The notes below the pieces were generated by a model. That model saw nothing but the letters and a program-made list of their open reading frames with translations, had not been told where the DNA came from and did not search any database. A stretch of DNA of 64,000 nt, from positions 71,611,801-71,675,800 of the forward strand of contig NC_052017.1 of the NCBI RefSeq assembly GCF_015832195.1, given 5' to 3'. Shown here in pieces: positions 11,479 to 22,720 of this stretch. The position numbers and the translations under genes were made by a program. The DNA comes from Motacilla alba alba (taxonomy: Eukaryota; Chordata; Aves; Passeriformes; Motacillidae). How positions within the stretch are numbered: position 1 is the stretch's first letter; each line of letters begins with the position of its first letter.

Positions 11479-14400
11479 ATCCATTTGAAAGCCGGAGTGC
11501 CTGATTACTTTCTAATTGGGTTTTCAGTGACCTTAACTAGGCAAACAATCCTAATAAGTTCAACATGGAACAGGGCTTACTACAGGCAAAGACAGCAAAA
11601 AAGGAAAGCATTCCTGCCTCACCAGCTGTTTCCTGCCTCCTGAGCTAGCCAAGATAAATCTTAAATTTTCCATATACCATTTCTAGTGAGAATAGCTTTC
11701 AATTTTCTGCACATTTACAGCATCTGTCTAACATATACAGATTTTTTTGGAGTCTAGGAGTTTGAGAAGGGAAATAACAGCAAGAAAATTTGTGCCAGCC
11801 TTTTCTTGCAGCAGTTCTAGAGCTCAAGCCCAGGATATATATTCTGGTGTGTTCTGCTTGGATGCTGGTGATTACATGTCCAAGATGAAAAGCTCCTCTG
11901 CATTATGAACCTTTTAGTTACAAATGAGCGTTTCTTGACGTGTATTAAACTTGACACATCAACTCCTGGATGAATTGCTTACAAAAGGAGCTGCTTAAGA
12001 CTATTAAGATATATACAGTGAAATCCTAGGTGCTAAGTAGAGTTAACATTATTCCAAAGTGTATTTCTTTTTAAAGTGTCTGGTTTAGCTTAAGTTTCTC
12101 TCTTTAATCATGCATAGTGCCCCAGGCTGCCAAAAAGGCAGCCATCAGCATTGCTTAGTGAAGGCAGCTTAGTGCTGTCAGCCATCTTATCTTCCCTGCT
12201 GCATGGGTGATAGCTTTTATCTGTGAGTATAAACATTAAAATGGAGCTGTAATCCCACCTTAGTCCTACAGAAGATTTCCGGCTGTTTCTCAGATATGGA
12301 GAAACTCCTCCTGTTACAGAAAGGAATGTGTGCATATGTATGTTTGGACAGTAAAAATCATGATGAGCAGGAATTTGGACAAAGAAATTCTATTATAGTA
12401 ACTTTTTGGAAAAGCTAACTAAGCCAAGGAGACAGTTTTGTATAACAATCTCAATTTACCATATGGAATGCAATTTAAAATATTTAAGTATACTTATAAT
12501 GTGACACCATGGCCACAAGTTTTAAAACTTCATTCTCTTTAATGCACCATTCTTTTTTCCTTCAGGCCTTTTCCTGTACATCATCTCAGACCATCACTTT
12601 AACTATGGAAATAAAAGACAGAAAAGGCACAGGATATGATATCCTAAACATAAATTTGCTTCAGTATTATTTATGAAACAGAAGGAAAACAAGTTTAATC
12701 GATATCTTAAGATAATATTGCCATTTCTGCCTGGGAACTGAAAGTTCTTTCCTTCTCAGTCATCAGTTGGGTGCAAAATCATTTTCCAAAGCATGCTAAG
12801 TACACAAATCTAGAAAATAACAACTTTTCTAAAATCAGCAAGACCATGCAGGATTGTTTAGACTTATATTGTCTCATCATTCCGTTACTATGTTATTCTG
12901 TCCTCTTGTCACTGTCCCTGTCTGCAGCCACATCATTATTAGATCCTTTGTGCTACAGAACTGCCGTTTGGAGCAACCTCCCTGCGTCATTTTTACTGCA
13001 ATTACGCTTCTATTTTTCTGACCATAAATTATTAATTTCTTACTCTTAGCTGCTTTCCTCTCCTGTTAATGTTGCATGAAACTCAACTTTGGGAATCCAG
13101 GGAATGCTCCTGGTTGATCTGGGGTTGACAGAAAAGAAGAAAAGATGGATGGTATTGGGCTGTCTTTCTTTTGCTTTTACACTGTTTCCTCAAAACAGAG
13201 TGTGCATCAGACCAGGGAATACAGAGCATGAAGATCTCATCCATCAAGACAAAAAATGGCCATTTTCTCAGCTGACCTCTGACTTCCATTGAAAACTCCT
13301 ACTTCATTCTGAATTAACCCCAATGATGATGCAGATGATGGAAAAAGTTATGTTTAACTTAAAGAGCATAAGCAATTGTCTTAATGTCAACTCACATGCT
13401 TGAAGTAGAATTCTTCCCTAAACATTTAAAGGAGTCCTTAAAATATTTTTGTTGGGTTATCAAAGCCATACAAAGGGTTTTGATTCCCAGTTATCATTAG
13501 AAATTAATTGAAACAGGGTATTGAAATCCCTTACGTACAGTTATGAATATGTAACTCATATAGTGTGGATAAGCAGAAATTAATAGGAAATGCCTGCCCC
13601 CAATGCACTAAAAGCCTTGATCTTGTCTTTCAGTTATATTGAAAATAAATTCATTGTATATTTTTGAGATTCTAACAATTCCCTTAGAATGTTATTCCCT
13701 AACACTAAAATAACGCTGAAAGAGTTAGCAAAAAAATTATAGAAATCTAAACTGTCACATTTTAGAATCTCAAATGTATATTTATATAACAGATAGAGAT
13801 AGTTGCAACAGGGATAACTTCTGTTAATTTCCAAAGACAGAGCCCCATTTCTACTAAAAATGTACACAGAAAAGCATTATTATGTTTAATAGAATCTCTA
13901 TGTTATTTCTTCCTTCTCACTTAATACCTTTCAAGGACCTATGATTGTAGCTGGTTTTAAGCCTCTGTGGAAGCATTTGACATTCTTACCCTGGGATTTG
14001 ATCCAGGAATGTGTCTTCAAATCAAGACAAGTCTCATCAGACTGGGATTATTACTGTCCTCCCAAACTAAAATCAATAGTTTATACCAGCTAGATTAGAA
14101 CAGACTAGATATATAAACTGTTCCTTGTCATTGTTAATTGCACAAAAGTAAATGCATTAAACTAAATAAATTGAAAAAAAAAATCCTTGACCATTTCAAT
14201 TTGGAATATACTTGCTCAATAAAAACCCCCAAAAACCAATCTGCTCTATTTTCATTGAATACTATATATATATATGATCACAAAACCAGAATTATCAAAT
14301 TATTTTTGCTTTATTAAAATCAGAAGGAAATAATCTCTTTCTCATTCTGTAGACCTGGATCAAGCCCCTTACAAGCAGTTCCAGTAAAAACAGTGGAATT

Positions 14401-15670
14401 GCTTACAACAGAATTTGGCCTGAATTTCTAATAATTATTCTGATATCATCTGAATTAAAAAGAAAAAAAGTGGAATTAAAAAAAATTAAAAGGTTCTATT
14501 TTTGATGAAGCTCAGGGATTTTTTTTAATGTAAATTTTTATCTTGTGATGATTAAAATGGAACAAATTGTTAAAATAGTTCCCAACTTCCTAGTCATACT
14601 GAATGAGGGGGAAATTTTACTGAAGAGATAATTGGCATATTTAGCTAATCTTTTATTAATGTAGCACAATTGTAACATACATCTTGTCTCAGAAAAGTCA
14701 GCATGGAAATTTTTATGTCATTATGCTGTGGCTCCACTTTTTAATAATTCTCTGTAGATTCAGTTTTTTGCAGCAAAAATGAGATTTTTCATTTTTATGT
14801 GTACTGTATACTCCACAGTTCTATTCAGTAAAGAAAGAGCAGGTTCTTTTCATTACTAAATCTTTATGCAGTGTATTTCTATTGTGGGAACTATGCAAAG
14901 AAATCAGTTATACATTTTAATCTAAAGAAAAATAATAATAATGATTGCTCTTTATGCTTTTGATATCTAGCATTTTATACAAAATCATGTTTTATGGAAT
15001 GTTTAAAAAATACATTCTCAATCACAAAATGTCACCTGATTAACAAGATGTTTGTGACATCTCAAAAGGCTGTACAGAAAGGTATCAATTATAACTCTTC
15101 AGTACATTAATGTGAAAAGTTTGACTCCTAATTTTGAAATCAGTATTTCAGATAAAAGAGAGTTCTCAAAGAGTACAGAAACTCAAGCTATAAATTAATT
15201 ATAGATCTATACTTGAAAAACTGTCACTAGATATAAAGAATAGGCAAGAATTCCTTATTTATAGAAGGACAAAAATATCCTGACTCACCAAAGTTAAAAG
15301 AGGATAAGAGTATGCAATGTCCTCAAGTGTCCATTCCAGTGGTTTAGGAGGAATGCAAATAACTGAAAGGGAGATAATGATAACAGAATCCATTCCATAC
15401 TTTAAATGTAGCCACTTAGGACAGAATTTAGTGAATCTTGTTAGTGCTACACGAATACTCACACTAGAAAGATATGATTAATAACATCAACACCATTGCA
15501 CTTCTGCACGGATTTCTACCATCTAGATTGTAGTACTCGCATTAATTGGGATAAGAATTCTCCAAATCTCTGAGCACCCAGAAAGGACGTATTATCTAGG
15601 AACAATAAATATAATGGTGGATATCACTGGTCTTAAGTATTAGGTATTATGTGAATGCAAGTAGGTTTTC
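11479..15670. other. Unique AT-rich DNA, no gene seen
   Basis: No recognisable gene or transposon. Simple sequence includes a short (TA)n near 14263-14275 and A-rich stretches near 14463-14490. Overlapping frames at 12771-13049 (plus), 13083-13289 (minus) and 13089-13292 (plus) lie in a slightly less AT-rich patch but show no domain and no convincing splice sites. Confidence 0.6.
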
Positions 15671-16940
15671 AGAATAACAGGATACTTAAGGCTAGAGGAG
15701 ACCCTTGGAGGTCATATAGTCCAAACCTCTACTCAAAGCAGATCATGACACTGCAGATGCAGCTGCACAAATGCTGAGTAGAGGGAAAGGATCCCATGGC
15801 CTGCTTGCTACCATGCTGCTCATGCAGCCCAGTGTGTGGACAGCCATATTATCTCCAAGGCACATTGCTGACTCCTCTTGGTTTGCTGTTTCCTATTCAG
15901 CTAATTGCCATCTTGTACTGTTGAGTGGGATTATTCTACCCTAGCTGTATGAAATTGCATTTGCTTTGTCCTCTCCTGTTAAATCCCCATCAGCCCATCT
16001 TTCCAAGCTTGTCTGCATCACACTGGCAGCCCTGCCCTCTAGCATAATGGCCATGAGCCATGACCCAGTATTTACTGTATTTCTAAGAGTAGATTCGATT
16101 TTGTGTCATATTCCATGCCATTAATAAAGTCATTCAACAGTTTTGATGCAAGAGTCAGTGCCTAAAGAATACCACTAAATGAGCAGCTGCCAGAGATCCT
16201 CCCAAATTTCCATTCACTTTGTAGTCCTCTTATCCTGTCCTTATCTCACTGATTTGCCTATAATGACACCATGGTAGATGGGGTCAGGAGCCTTGCTGAA
16301 GTCAAGGAAAACAACATCTGCTCTCCTTGTTCACAGAGTTGGTCTTTTCAACATGATTTAGCAAGAGACTATTTCCCCTCGGTAAATTCATGAGAGCTGT
16401 TCCTGATCATTGTCTTGTCATCCATGCATTTGTAAATGGCTTCTGTTGGATTTGCTCCGTAACATTGTCATGGACCAAGGTGAGGCTGACTAGTTTGCAG
16501 TTCCCTAGTTTCTCCTTCTTGCTTTCTTGAAGATGACTGTGATGTTGGTCTTTTCAAACTCCAGCAAGTACCCTGATTGGTATGACCTTTCCACCATGGT
16601 AAAGAGCTTGCAGTGGTATCAGTCAGTTCCCTCAATACCTCTGGATGCAATCCCTCTGCAGCCCATCAATTTCTGTATGTCTAGATGACCCAGGCGCTCC
16701 CTAATGTATTTTTCTCTACCGTGGTTACTGTTTCACTTGCAAAGGCTGCAAGCAGTACAAGGAGCTGAATAATATAAGAGCAGACTTTACCACTTTTAAA
16801 AAAAGAAATTCAAAAAGGCATAGAGAATTTTGGCCTTTTCTGTGTCCTGTATCAAGAGGTTCCTTACCTTACTGAATAGTGAATACACCTTTTTCTTAGT
16901 CTTTTTGCTGCTGTTATATTTATAGTACTCAATATCCACT
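15671..16940 (-). mobile_element. Old antisense CR1 LINE, about 1.27 kb
   Basis: On the minus strand this runs from the sequence before the reverse-transcriptase domain (16.94 kb) to the CR1 3' end (15.67 kb). Signs: a CR1 tail in reverse complement at 15671-15740 (GAGGAGACCCTTGGAGGTCA, then AGTCCAAACC); reverse-transcriptase motif A on the minus strand at 16278-16316, reading VVFLDFSKAPDP where the intact family has DFSKAFD; and, in another frame, the LVSLT stretch near 16500. Matches to the family continue to about 16935. The copy is heavily mutated with many stops and frame changes. Between the ORF2 part and the tail, at about 15730-15840, most of the last third of ORF2 is missing, so there is an internal deletion. 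Confidence 0.9.
16255..16935 (-). pseudogene. CR1 ORF2 reverse-transcriptase remnant
   Basis: This is the coding part of the antisense CR1, corresponding to the N-terminal half of the reverse transcriptase and the sequence before it. On the minus strand the motif A region (LDFSKA) sits at 16278-16316. Upstream, a patch around 16468-16650 is still an open frame of 60 codons, but in a non-original frame relative to the ancestral protein. Stops interrupt the ancestral frame (for example next to the LVSLT patch near 16500). There is no functional protein. The neighbours are non-coding and the fragment is part of one LINE copy. Confidence 0.85.
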
Positions 16941-18462
16941 AAAAGTAAGTGATGAGAATACATAACTTTCTATTGGTTTTATTTTTTTTTTTTACAAGAC
17001 GGAGGGGAAGACAAGTTTTAACCAACTCTATTTGTGATCAAAAACTAGAAGTGAGGGAGAACTACACAAAAAATTATACTTTTCTGGGTTGCTGATAAAA
17101 TCCTAAAAATAGTCAATCTGCTTATTTTTCACTAATCTGAAGTCTACATTCCACAAAAATAATACTTATTGAATATCTATAAATAAAAAAACTACAAAAG
17201 ACATCACCATGGCTGACATGCATTTTCTGTTAAGCATTCTAAACTGTTTACTTTTCTTGTGCAATTTGAAACGATCCTAGAGCAGCACAAACAGATTTAA
17301 ATTGGGCTACAACTGTCCCCCACTTCCTCCTTCTTTTGTAGCAGCTCCAGCTTTCATTTGGCCTACCAGTGAATCAATTCAACTTACTGAGCTTTCAGGA
17401 ATCTATTCTATTTCTTTTTTGGGTTAGTTTTCTGCTGAGTTTGCAAGTGAGCTGACACATCAGAGAGCCAAGATAAGCAAATGTGCCAGAGCAAAGGGTG
17501 CACTGACACTTAGACTTCCCTAATCTCTCATGAAACTTTACCCTGAATTAGTATCCAAAATATAACGCTTGCCTAGACATTTGAAATTCTACATTTATCT
17601 ATACATTTTGTTTGTTCTTTCTATTTGTTATTACAGTCGTAGCTATAAGTAAGTTAAGAATTGCCTGTGAGTTATTGTTCAAGTACAGGGCAAGAAAAAG
17701 TCATCGTCTAATGGCCAGAGCAAAGGAAAGCCAGAAAAACAGAAGAACAGAATCTTCTCCAAATACTGTTGGTATCTTAACTGAACGCAGAGCTGAGGTC
17801 TTCTTAATTTAATTTTAATGCCTGTCTGCTAGAGAGAAAACAGGATTATGAGTGCATTTCCCACTCAGAAAAAATCTGCTGCCTGCATATGAATATTGGT
17901 CTTGTTCTCCTCCCTGGCTGGGAAGCATCTTCTAGATACTGATAAGGTTTGACAGTCCTCCAGAAAGTCAATAGCAAAACTAGTAATTCACTTCCAGCTC
18001 CAATTTATTTTATTGAAACAACATCAACTGAAGTTTGGGCTACAAATAGATAGGTATCCCAGTGCATGACTATCAGTGCAAGGAAAAGGTTAAAAGTGAG
18101 GAATAATAAATCACCCACCATTTTATAGACACGATTCAACTTACAGAGGATTCTGATGAAAATATTTCACCGCAAACAGTAAATATGACATCTTTCTAGT
18201 TTGTGGGGGTTTTTGTTTGTTTGTTTGTTTGTTTTCTTTCCATTAGCCTTATTTATTCAATAAATTACAAAACTTAAGGAAATGCTGTTTGGGTTTTTTT
18301 TAAATCCTGGCTACACAAGACCCTTGTATCAAGTACACATTAGCAAAGCTACACACAGTTAATTTTAATGCTGGAACAATATTTTACTATGTCTCCTGGA
18401 GGACGGATAATGAAAAGCATTGAAATCCACGAAAATGCTCTTTATGTGCCAAGATGTTGGAT
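16941..18462. other. Unique AT-rich DNA, no gene supported
   Basis: No recognisable repeat apart from a (GTTT)n run. A pyrimidine-rich tract ending in TTATTACAG at about 17636 precedes a 66-codon frame (17612-17812). It looks like a splice acceptor, but no partner exon or protein family was recognised, so it is treated only as a candidate in the findings. Confidence 0.5.
18215..18234. repeat. (GTTT)5 microsatellite
   Basis: Five perfect GTTT units, preceded by a short G/T-rich stretch. Confidence 0.95.
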
Positions 18463-18700
18463 GTGCCGGGGCTGCCCGGGCCGGCCCCAGGCGGTGCCAG
18501 CGGCTGCAGCGGCCCCAGCGCAGGGCACGGCTGAGCCCCTCAGCCCCGGGGAAAGCCTGGGCAAGGGAGGGCGAAACGCTGCCCGGCAGCCGGGGCTGAG
18601 CCAGGGGAAGCGAGCGAGAAACAGCCCTGCGAGCCCCGAGGGGACAGCGGGAGCAGGGCCGGGGGCAGGAGAGACCCGGCAGGGATGGTCCTGCGGCCAT
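18463..18700. other. Isolated CpG-rich, GC-rich block
   Basis: About 240 bases of strongly GC-rich sequence lie in a background of roughly 35-40% GC. By hand I count about 21 CpG dinucleotides here, against almost none in the neighbouring sequence. The edges are abrupt (after AAGATGTTGGATGTGC on the left, before CATGGTTACAAAATGG on the right). Both strands stay open (119 codons plus, 18368-18727; 111 codons minus, 18365-18700), as GC-rich DNA often does, and neither translation resembles a known domain. It may be a young fragment of a GC-rich LTR, a small CpG island or promoter of an unannotated transcript, or a first exon. I favour a retroviral LTR-derived fragment on general resemblance, with low certainty, since no TG/CA ends or target-site duplication were found. 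Confidence 0.6.
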
Positions 18701-18980
18701 GGTTACAAAATGGTGAAAGTTAATTAAGTAAATTAATGCTATGGAACATTTAAGTTCTCCAACAGATGCTATAACCTATAGGGTTGTTTTTTCGGTTTTT
18801 TTTTCATTGTTTGAAAGATTGAAGATGGTTGGAGAAACAGAAATAATAAATGACATTAGAAATTTTGAGTTCCTATTTTGTGTTTGCCTTATTATTCAAA
18901 ACTGAATGTAATCAGCTATAAAGTCAATAGGACTTAAAACCACTTTTAATTCATTGATAGATAGGAATGTGTTTAAGTAT

Positions 18981-19020
18981 ATACTTAAGAGATTAAGCCT
19001 ATACTTAAGAGATTAAGCCT
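18981..19020. repeat. 20-bp exact tandem duplication
   Basis: The unit ATACTTAAGAGATTAAGCCT is present twice, head to tail and without mismatch. It is probably a recent local duplication. Confidence 0.97.
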
Positions 19021-22000
19021 TCTCTGCTGAATTACAACCCTTTTGGGATGTTATGGCAATAGTAGCATCATTGATCTTTGACAGGGATACACATAGTTAA
19101 TTAATGTCTTAGAGGAATGGGTAAGATTTTTAAGCTCAAGTGCTTTTTTAGGACTTTCTCTAATTATTTAGATCTGAAATGAGAGTACATTGTATTATAT
19201 AAGTTCTCTGAGATGTACATCTATAAAGACGATGTCTAATCGAACCAGGGGAGCATTAAAAGTGGTTTTCCTTAGCAATACCACTGTGATTTTCCAAATC
19301 AGCTTGCTAATGATCTTGAACAAAGTAGAACTACATCAGTGATGCATCCTCTCACAAACTTCCGAAGTCTTTCAGGAGTACGCCCCTGGGCTATCAAGCC
19401 AACGGCAAAATGTACATTAATTTTGAAGTGGATTAGATTTCAGCCAGAAATCATTGTTATAAATATAAAAGTTCCATCTGAAAAAGGAAGATTTTGCTTC
19501 AGAAGTCTGTCTACTTCTGAGGAAGGAAAGTTCATCTGGACGGCTGTTTTTTGGGAAAGAAACATAGGAACAAATGCTAGAGAGTGTAGAATCATAGCTG
19601 TTGACTGAGCTTATTTGAGCCTTACAGTAATACAGTGATAAATAGATAGCAAATACTCTCTGAACTTTAAAATTGAGGTCAGATGTCTTTCTCAAGCATA
19701 TGTTCTAATACCACGGGTTATTTGTTATGGTGCAGGAATTAGGAAATAATGCTTTTGAGGCTGAACAATGTCCAAAGGTCAGACTGGTTCATTGCATTGT
19801 TCTTACAGCATGTAAAATCTATGAGAGTATGAGCTTTGGAGCTGAACCTTGTGTACCAAAGTATTTGTTCTCCTATATATAAAAATGAAGCTCTTTTATG
19901 TGAGAGACTTGACATACCAGAATAAAGTGCATCAGCCTGCTTTCTCAAATATTATGTATCAGATCCATTGTGAGAAAATTACCCTTTATGTATCTGGTGG
20001 TATACACATTGCATAAATTGACAGGTTTTGCAAAAATCTCTCTACTCTTCTTTACTATGATATAGGCTGCTGTTTAAAAGGTACTGTGCTATTTCCTCTC
20101 TACAGCACTGAATTTTAAGGTATGCTTGATAAGATTTGAGCTGCAATGATGTCTAACACTTTTGTACTTTATGATTGTTGCTCCTGATTTGTACTTATGT
20201 ATTTTATTAGTTACTGGTTTTGATGTTTACTACTTGCAAGGTGCTGTTGCTACAAGCAACAGTTTGTGCTGTATTTGATTACACTGTTAGACAGTAGAGT
20301 TTAGTGCAATGTAGTGCAATTAGAGCAACTCAAAAAATCTACTTAGCCTTCATCTTGTAAAGTCATGAGTGGTCTAAATATGCAACGTGCCCTTTTCATG
20401 TAGACATTCTCCGGGAATGTGCATAAACAGGGCTTTTATTTTATTCTTGCCTTCTGTAAAGAGGGAGTAAACTGAAATGACAAGATAAATCCTGTGTGAA
20501 TATTTACTCTGGGACTTTCAAGAAACGTAAAAAGAAATTTGATTAATCTCTGGTCCAGAGCAGAAAAAGTGATAGAAGTTAGAGAAGAAAGACTGGAGCA
20601 AACTAAACAAGTAGCATTGCAAAGACTTAAGTACAGCTCTGTTTGGAGTTTTAGTTTGTAAAAGACTTTTTTTTTTGGTCCCTCATCAGAAGATGCTGGT
20701 TCCATAATAATCAAAATTCCCCATGAAGACATTTCAGGGATATATATTAAAAACATGTATATTCTTTGGGATTAGGGTAGAACTGCTTGGTTTTGGAATC
20801 TGCTCCTTTCTCAGTCCTTGCTTATTTCTAAAGGATCAGAACATGTGATTTTATGTTCCAGTGATTGCAAAAGTCAGCAGGTCACCTGGGGTGTGAAAAA
20901 ATACTTATCAGTGGTTGACTATTTGATTAGTTTGAAGAGATAGCTAAAGGGCTGAACAAGCCTGGTCCATATTAATAAATCACCAGCTGGTTGTAATACT
21001 TATGGGGAAATAACCAAGTCTGAGTCTCCCACTTCCTAAGTCAAGATCCTCCTTAATAGGATTTTTGGTATTTTCACTTCTGCAGAGATAATCTCTAAAA
21101 TCTGCAAAATCTCACTCTTGTCACACTCACAAAGAACTGAAAAAAGCATTTAGGCTTGAGAGTGTACAAATGCACAGGAGACATTTTCAATACAGCTCTA
21201 ACAACCTGGATAACAGGAAAAAGTAGTGCTGGACTTGAATCCCTGACATTACCATCACATAAGTCCTAACAAATGTTCAAAGTCACAATGCTTGTCTTTA
21301 TCAGCAATTTTTGAACTGGTAGTCTGAAGTTTTATTTATTTTTGTTTTTGTAAGTTTATCTCAGTTTCTTTAATCTATCTATGTGTTTTTAAAAAGAGAT
21401 TTTCAAATGTTATTGTAATTTCCTGGTTATTAATAGATCAAAAATATAAGAAGATCACAGTTTTCAAACACTTGATTTTCAGATTTTTGCTCTTGATCTC
21501 AGGAAATAAAGAAAATTAGGTGTGAAAGGATTGTATCAGCCTTTAAAAACTTTAGCTTCATTTTGAAGATCCAAAAACAATTTCAGCCTTGGAATATTTG
21601 TTTGCTCCTTTTACACATTCTTCAGCATATATTTTCACAGCTTGCAGGCTACAGTAAGAGGTACTTACTTACTAACTGTGTTGCTAACACCAAGTAAAGC
21701 CCTGTTACATTTAAACCCTTCTTTACTTTTTCCATCTCCTGCATTAGGAAAATTATAGTGTGGAAGAAAAGGTGACTTTTGAATGGTACATCACAAAGTA
21801 ACTCTTAAGCTGATGGTCACTATTGGTGATATCTGCTGCTGTTACTCAAGGTCAGATAATCACTAGATTAAGCAGGTGACAGTCTTCAACCTTGTCTCAA
21901 ACACAAACTTATGTGAAATAAATACTGTTTGAATTTTAGCTGGTCTGTGTTTTACTAACTCATGAAGGCTCATTCATGAGCTCCACCTAAATGAGTCCTT

Positions 22001-22695
22001 ACTGTAAGTGCTTCTCATAATTTTAGAAGAAATCACCGAGAATATCATTCACAGTGCATTTTACGTAAAAGTGTTAATGGCCTTTTCAATCTGTCTCTAA
22101 CCTAGAGCTATAAATACAGGCTAACTTGAGAAGCTGTCAGTTTTTCTGTAGTTACATTGGCATAACTATGTCAGCAGTGCTTCAGAGCAGGCAGTGTGTG
22201 CACTTGCAGAAGGAATTTCTCCCTCAGTAGTTTTACTACCTCAATGCAAAGCATGCTATAAGCTGACAAACCTATTCTGGTGAAAAAAGCTGCATTTATG
22301 TGAGGGAAGAAGAATGATTTCAGCTGGAGTATGGTTTTCTCACATTATACTGACAATACTAGGTGGCAAAACTTGTGGATCAAGCTTAGATATTTGTCCT
22401 TGATTTCTTGGTCCATTTCCATCTATATACCACCTTCCTGCATAGCCAATCTCAGCTCAAGGAGCCTAACTTAAAGCCAGTATAGAATAATAAAAAAAGA
22501 AATGATCCCTAGGCATGGTTAGGCCTTAAGATAGCTGAATGAGATTAATTTCTTTAATTGTATTTCCAGCCCAGTGGTTTCTTCCCATACATTAACTATG
22601 TGTATTGGTGTTTCCTAAACAGTATGTAATGAAAATAAGATTCACCTGTAATTGTAATTCCTAAACCAGTAAAGGCTACAATCCATGTGAGGAGG

Positions 22696-22720
22696 AAAAA
22701 AAAAAAGGGGGGGGGGGGGG
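22696..22720. repeat. A11 run followed by G14 run
   Basis: Eleven A then fourteen G on the plus strand. The G run alone could form a quadruplex, and its length is error-prone in sequencing. Confidence 0.95.
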
